Source: an uncultured Clostridia bacterium
GTDB lineage: Bacteria > Bacillota > Clostridia > Oscillospirales > CAG-272
Reading direction: 5' to 3'
DNA length: 9,182 bases
Assembly: GCA_937892405.1 (NCBI GenBank)
Contig: CALAFS010000311.1
Span: forward strand, 1 to 9,182
Part shown: positions 7,839 through 9,182 of the stretch, piece after piece
Position numbering within the stretch: the first letter of the stretch is position 1
Layout: every line of letters starts with the position of its first letter
The notes under the pieces: generated by a model
Seen by the model: the letters and a program-made list of their open reading frames with translations, nothing else
Database searches by the model: none
Told to the model about the DNA's origin: nothing
Position numbers and translations under genes: made by a program

Positions 7839-8942
7839 TCAGTGGACAATCTCGTCCGCGACAACCAGCGTGAAGGATTGTCCGTCGGATATGAGCGTGA
7901 GGGTTCCGCTTTTGAGTTGATTGTATCCTGTCGCACTTGACCCGGAACCGACTGTATCCAAAAGGCGATAGCAGATGAGCGTGCCGTCATCGGAAATTGC
8001 CCAGATGGCAATATAGTATCTGTGATTCGGCACATATTCGATGTCTATGGCGATTTTTCCGTCGCTTGCCGTCACTTCTTTGAAGTCCTGATCTTCTTTG
8101 TTGTCACTGCCACTTACAAAGTCAAGGTCAGTCACATAAATATTGAACTTGCCGTCTCCGATCTTTTCCGGCAGTGCAGAGAGGTTGAAGAGCAGATGTT
8201 CCTGCCATTTTGTGGTAACGATGTCTTCCGCCACCGTGAGGGGGACGACAAGGCTTGCTTTTTGCGAGGATGAGTTTCCGTTTTCAAGATTGATGAGGAG
8301 AAATGTTTTTCCGCTTTCGAGTTTGTCGGTGTCAATATGGAGGACAAGCGCGTTGATCAGATTGTCATAGTTACCTGTTCGAACGCTTGCGGTGATCGCT
8401 CCCGTTTCGGAAAGCTCGGTATAGGAATTTTTGATGCTCGAGCCGGGAAGGACACTTTGGTTGGTAGATCGTATGTCCCAGTTGAGGATTGTCATATAGC
8501 TCCCATTCAGTGAGATTGTGAGATCGACGACGCCTTTTCTTTTGGCGAGGGTCGTCGGATTCCCGGTCAGGTAAGTCGCGAAACCGTTCGGAGCAATGAG
8601 AAGTTGTCGGTATTCTTTCAGTTCGACCGCCACAGTTACGTCATCGTTGCCCATCAGGAAGTCATAAGTGTTATCGGAACGTTTTGCCGCTTCCTGTCCG
8701 TTGTATGTTACCTTTTCGATGTACTTGTCGGCGCTTTTCAGATCGACGGTGACGGTAACGGTTTCTGCAAATTCCGCTTGTGTTTTGTCAACGGATATCG
8801 CGCACTCTTCGGTGGATTGCACCGTGATGCTGTGCTTTTGAACTTCAGGTTCCGGTTCCTCGGTATTTCCGCATGCGCAAAATGAAAAAAGTACGAAAAT
8901 GAGGGTGAGACAAAGTAAAATAAAGCTTCTTTGGGGTTTCAT
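7839..8942 (-). CDS. predicted lipoprotein with an N-terminal beta repeat domain, function unknown
   Basis: A 367-residue protein. Residues 1-23 form a basic and hydrophobic signal ending FCAC, with Cys24 followed by GNTEEPEPEP-like acidic text. This looks like a lipoprotein anchor, although Phe at -3 and Cys at -2 are atypical for a lipobox. Residues about 37-110 read as one beta-rich unit ending in YDFLMGNDDVTVAVELK (93-109). This resembles the divergent InlB-type bacterial repeat seen in Gram-positive surface proteins. The remainder (about 111-367) is rich in Ser, Thr, Asn and Asp, looks beta-sandwich-like and matches no family I recognise. No catalytic motif is visible. It is probably exposed on the cell surface. 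The ATG at 8942 has AAGGAAGGAA ending 8 bases upstream. Its codon use looks more AT-rich than that of ligA or the flavoenzyme. Confidence 0.8.
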   Translation of the reverse strand: MKPQRSFILLCLTLIFVLFSFCACGNTEEPEPEVQKHSITVQSTEECAISVDKTQAEFAETVTVTVDLKSADKYIEKVTYNGQEAAKRSDNTYDFLMGNDDVTVAVELKEYRQLLIAPNGFATYLTGNPTTLAKRKGVVDLTISLNGSYMTILNWDIRSTNQSVLPGSSIKNSYTELSETGAITASVRTGNYDNLINALVLHIDTDKLESGKTFLLINLENGNSSSQKASLVVPLTVAEDIVTTKWQEHLLFNLSALPEKIGDGKFNIYVTDLDFVSGSDNKEDQDFKEVTASDGKIAIDIEYVPNHRYYIAIWAISDDGTLICYRLLDTVGSGSSATGYNQLKSGTLTLISDGQSFTLVVADEIVH

Positions 8943-9032
8943 AATGTTTGTTCCTTCCTTATTTTTACCATGACGGCGAGATTTTTTGAGCGAGGATCGG
9001 GAGCATTTCGCAGAAAATCACCGTACAAGGAT

Positions 9033-9061
9033 AGCATAGCATAATACGACAGGAAAATCAA
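9033..9061 (-). promoter_or_regulatory. possible promoter for the second lipoprotein gene
   Basis: On the minus strand TTGATT (9056-9061), a 17-base spacer and TATGCT (9033-9038) preceded by TGC. A second candidate -10, TATCCT, follows within a few bases, so the exact start is uncertain. The leader would be about 85 bases, and I see no riboswitch-like fold in it. Confidence 0.4.
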
Positions 9062-9108
9062 TGGGGAAGGTGAAAATTTTATTTATTCCAAGTCCCACCA
9101 CCCTTATA

Positions 9109-9149
9109 AACCAAAAGAGCAAAGTCACAAGGACTCTGCTCTTTTGGTT
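9109..9149 (-). terminator. probable terminator immediately after the tRNA
   Basis: Arms 9109-9121 and 9137-9149 form a perfect 13-bp stem; inside it, AGTC and GACT (9123-9126, 9132-9135) extend the stem past one mismatch. On the minus strand, the direction of the tRNA, the stem ends in CTCTTTTGGTTT. The T tract is interrupted, so strength is uncertain. The hairpin touches the last base of the tRNA CCA. Confidence 0.65.
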
Positions 9150-9182
9150 GGTGCGGGAGACGGGACTTGAACCCGTACGATG
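9149..9182 (-). tRNA. tRNA 3' end (partial, 5' part off the right edge), probably tRNA-Leu
   Basis: Read on the minus strand, the sequence gives a T arm with stem ACGGG/CCCGT and loop TTCAAGT (9160-9176). It continues with the acceptor strand CTCCCGC (9153-9159), discriminator A (9152) and an encoded CCA (9149-9151). The implied 5' acceptor GCGGGAG with discriminator A fits bacterial tRNA-Leu; tRNA-Gly, which can share the acceptor, has discriminator U. The anticodon is outside the window, so identity is inferred. Confidence 0.85.

Overview
The window looks like ordinary chromosome of a bacterium in the phylum Bacillota, probably class Clostridia, of moderate to fairly high GC. This is an inference from gene families and signals. 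There is an NAD+-dependent DNA ligase and a YitT-type membrane protein. Promoters fit TTGACA-N17-TATAAT, ribosome sites are strong purine-rich ones, two secreted proteins look like lipoproteins, and a tRNA gene encodes its CCA end. I saw no phage, transposon, CRISPR array or rRNA.

Layout: (1) 1-542, minus strand, the N-terminal 180 codons of a YitT-family membrane protein that runs off the left edge. (2) 762-2771, plus, complete ligA. (3) 2828-3613, minus, an AraC-family regulator with an N-terminal sensor domain. (4) 3831-4019 and 4055-5569, plus, a two-gene unit of a 62-residue two-cluster ferredoxin and a 504-residue FAD-dependent oxidoreductase, divergent from the regulator. (5) 5624-7225, minus, a predicted secreted lipoprotein with an HETAH metallopeptidase motif. 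(6) 7410-7739, plus, a 109-residue protein with three predicted membrane segments. (7) 7839-8942, minus, a second predicted lipoprotein with a short repeat-type beta domain near its N-terminus. (8) 9149-9182, minus, the 3' end of a tRNA gene, probably tRNA-Leu, cut by the right edge.

Strand alternates at nearly every step. The three convergent junctions each hold one perfect hairpin of 17-19 bp with A tracts on one side and T tracts on the other, suited to stop transcription from both directions. The divergent junctions (543-761, 3614-3830, 7226-7409) hold back-to-back promoters. Most genes are therefore separate, well-insulated transcription units, and the only operon is ferredoxin plus flavoenzyme. 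No stretch without a gene exceeds 300 bases.

The most coherent candidate system is the AraC regulator, ferredoxin and FAD oxidoreductase cassette. The divergent layout suggests the regulator controls the redox pair in response to a small molecule, with the ferredoxin passing electrons to or from the flavoenzyme. The substrate cannot be read from the sequence. The ferredoxin lacks the usual proline after the fourth cysteine in both cluster motifs. The two lipoproteins and the small membrane protein have no assignable role.
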